Source: Morella rubra
Lineage: Eukaryota; Streptophyta; Magnoliopsida; Fagales; Myricaceae
NCBI GenBank assembly: GCA_003952965.2
Contig: CM025849.1
Span: 1,540,973 to 1,604,972 of the forward strand
Length of the DNA: 64,000 nt
Direction of reading: 5' to 3'
Shown: positions 61,572 to 64,000 of the stretch, piece by piece
How positions within the stretch are numbered: the first letter of the stretch is position 1
Layout of the letters: each line of letters starts with the position of its first letter
Position numbers and translations under genes: made by a program
Notes under the pieces: model-generated
The model's database searches: none
What the model was told of the DNA's origin: nothing
The model's input: only the letters and a program-made list of their open reading frames with translations

Positions 61572-64000
61572 GTTGTCTTCCTTAAACACATTCCTAATTT
61601 TCTGATGTTGCTTTTCTGACAACAATGGCTTAGGCTGTTGGAAAATCAGACACCAAAAAGAAAGTGCACTTTCTTCAATCGTCAAAAGCACCTCAACTCA
61701 AACATTCAATCAGTACCAGCTTGACTAAATGGTACAATAGCTACGGATATAATCGGATGATGAGAATCTGCAGGACAAAAGAAACTCCAACTATCAACTT
61801 TGCTCAGAACCCATCCATGGGGTCAAGGAGAAAAGATTTCCTCATGAAGTACACATCGCCATCCAGTGGTCAATGGAATATGAATGGCTACAGTCCTCAG
61901 CATACTCCGTCGAAGTTGCCTGTACTGAGAGTTTTATCAATATGTGCATATAGTCTTCAGTCTCCTGTATATCCTGACACCACCCACAGGATGCCAATAA
62001 AATTCCACTTTTCAACAAAAGTAAAAGTCATTATCAAATTGCACCCAGAAAAACCCGGCACCCCAAATTTACACTACTCCTCAAAGATCAAAGCATGAAA
62101 ATATGAAATACTTTTATTCACAATAGTTAGAACAAGATTAACCAGGAGAGTAGTTTTTTCTACACAGATTATCAGAAAGGACGAAGCTTACACACTCATG
62201 ATAGTACATTCTCTTCTCAGATAAAGACTCCTCTTACAGCATACTGCCTCTCCTAACCTTTTTCTCTTATCAGTAATACTAAGCTACTGAAATTTTTCCA
62301 AAGTGTTCATTTGCAGATTCTTTCCCATATTACATCGACTATGGTTTTTCAAGAAAACACCAGCCCAAAAAGTTTCATCTGTAATCATTCTTCTAGTCGA
62401 TAAAATATAAGTTATAAAACACTCCTGGCTTTTGGTATTTCCCGTCAACGAATGGCTCCAACTGTAGACTTATCCAGCTGCCTACCATGAGATCACAACT
62501 TCATTCTAAGGATCCGAATTTCTTTTGAGGAATGAGCATGGATTCTGGCAAAGTCCTTAGAGCAATTAAGTTTTGCAAGGCACAGAAAATTACGATAGCA
62601 GGGACTTCACATAAAACTTGAGGTCATTGGACTCTTTTTCCCCTATTTATGATGGTTTTTATACAGTAGCATTGAGTGATTGAAATCTGACTGGCAATTG
62701 CTTGCCTTGCATACTAGGATAGTTGGTGTGACCAGAAAATATCAGAAGATCGACTAAAAAAGCCAATATCCATGGATTGTCTATCGATATTCAAGTTTGA
62801 TAATCCATTTTGCCACCAAGTCAGACATCTTTTTACATTTAGTGTTTAGGACGTGGCAAAATTGCCTCATGTTGCCATCTACCTAAGTTATACCTGAAAG
62901 CCTTTGGGACATTAAAAACAAATATCAAACCGCAACATAGTAGGGATTGACATAAAAGTACTATCAGCAGAAAATTTCTTACATGAGAATGCTGTTTTTT
63001 GAAATAAACTGCAGACAGTATTGATCCCATATATGATTTTCTTTGATTGCCTGACATCACAGTGTGAGGCTACATAAGAACATTTATTAAAAGCAGAAAT
63101 GCCTCGTCAAACCAGGTTTTGCAGTGCTGTTATTGCAGGTAAACTGAAGAAAATGGTAAATGTGTGAAGTTCTCTACGAAATTGATCAGTACAAAGTGAT
63201 GCTTAAAACAATAATAAGAAGAAGATATAAAATTGGCAAGTATCACAGCCTATTGATATTATAGTGGACAAAGAGGCAATTGCAGTGTTTCTCCGCTATC
63301 ACTACCATCACATAAAGGAGCAATAAGTATTTCAAACTATTTTTTCTTTGAATGTTTGACAGTCCCATTGGCGTGAGATATACAGAGCACCTGATGAAGA
63401 AAACTGGCCATCCATTCCTAGTAAGTTGTTGCCATCCAACAGATATAGAAGAGGGAAATAGTTAACGACACCCCCAATACTACTGGTCCTTGACCAAAAA
63501 GGCCCACAGTGTCATAGAAGACAAACAGTTTTAGGGCAAAAGAAATAGTGAAATGGAACTCCTGGTTGCTGATGGTTTCAGTAATGCTGTGCTTCACCGA
63601 GATCACCGCAGGATCAGCTAGACTACATGCTTTTGTTTGAAGGTAAGGGAAGAAAAAAATGTACACCTCATGTTTGATGGTCTGTCCAAATGAAAGAAGC
63701 ATTTATTGCAATGATGAGTGAGTATCAGTATTTACTTCAAATTTCTATTTTAAAGGTCAATGAGCTCTAGCCCAGATTGCTCCTCTTCCCTTTCTGAAAA
63801 CAGGGTGGAGTGCATGGTTGTGGATTCAAGACTCGAGCATACATAAATTACCACAAATAATGATAAGTAACACATATTGATGTTCCTTATGTTTATATTT
63901 AAAATCAAGCAACAGAAAAATGACCTTGTCAAAACCATGACAAAGATGAAATGATCTTTCAGCTCAAACATCTGGAAAACTGAGGCATACTGTGCATTTA
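61572..64000 (-). other. Possible exons of an unidentified minus-strand gene
   Basis: Several minus-strand stretches look like coding pieces in good splice context. One ends near 63530 (YLQTKACSLADPAVISVKHS, then ITETISNQEF). Another starts after an ACTTACTAG acceptor near 63420 (EWMASFLHQVLCISHANG). Neither is recognised, and I could not join them in phase with each other or with the duplicated 47-nt exon at 61287-61504. If they are real, the gene starts beyond 64000. The plus-strand open stretch at 61664-62098 (144 codons) lacks any family feature and may be a chance frame. Confidence 0.25.

Noticed and set aside
61664-62098. 144-codon plus-strand ORF
   Set aside because: No Kozak-like start, no homology features, and biased composition; best explained as a chance frame or as antisense to intron/UTR of a minus-strand gene.

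Overview
This window is nuclear DNA from a flowering plant, very probably a woody eudicot of the rosid group. The genes have many short exons with GT-AG introns, AT-rich intergenic DNA, plant-only families (JINGUBANG, KOBITO1, HCF153, IQD, CKX, CYSTM) and microsatellites. The species cannot be fixed from sequence alone.

Layout, left to right. 1.3-6.2 kb (-): MUS81, a structure-specific endonuclease subunit whose 3' exons are not seen. 7.3-8.0 kb (+): a small secreted lipid-transfer-like protein. 11.2-11.7 kb (-): a secreted Cys/His-rich peptide of unknown function. 15.9-17.1 kb (+): an intronless JINGUBANG-type WD40 gene. 20.4-25.9 kb (-): the deubiquitinase UBP24. 27.9-33.4 kb (+): KOBITO1, a GT92-like glycosyltransferase, head-to-head with UBP24. 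34.9-38.3 kb (+): two tandem CYSTM-like genes too small to show as clean ORFs. 38.8-40.3 kb (+): HCF153, a plastid cytochrome b6f biogenesis factor. 41.3-44.8 kb (-): a plant-specific W/G/N-rich protein whose single intron holds a 5'-truncated LINE. 47.7-49.9 kb (+): an IQD calmodulin-binding protein. 57.2-59.4 kb (+): a CKX1/CKX6-type cytokinin dehydrogenase. 59.5-64 kb: no identified gene, but splice-site-bounded coding-like pieces on the minus strand.

These genes are not a pathway. They are an ordinary eudicot chromosome segment. MUS81, an LTP-like gene and UBP24 in the same relative order match, from memory, the Arabidopsis block At4g30870-At4g30890, here spread out by the WD40 gene and the secreted peptide.

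The strongest anomaly is quality or integrity of reading frames. Three otherwise well-conserved genes (MUS81, UBP24, IQD) carry single-base gains or losses inside conserved protein motifs, mostly at short homopolymers. LTP, JINGUBANG, KOBITO1, HCF153, CKX and the W-rich gene read cleanly. Uncorrected long-read assembly errors are the likeliest cause. Three sizeable tandem duplications inside introns or exons (140, 318 and 171 bp), two of which copy splice sites, are the other notable structures. I saw no convincing new biological system.
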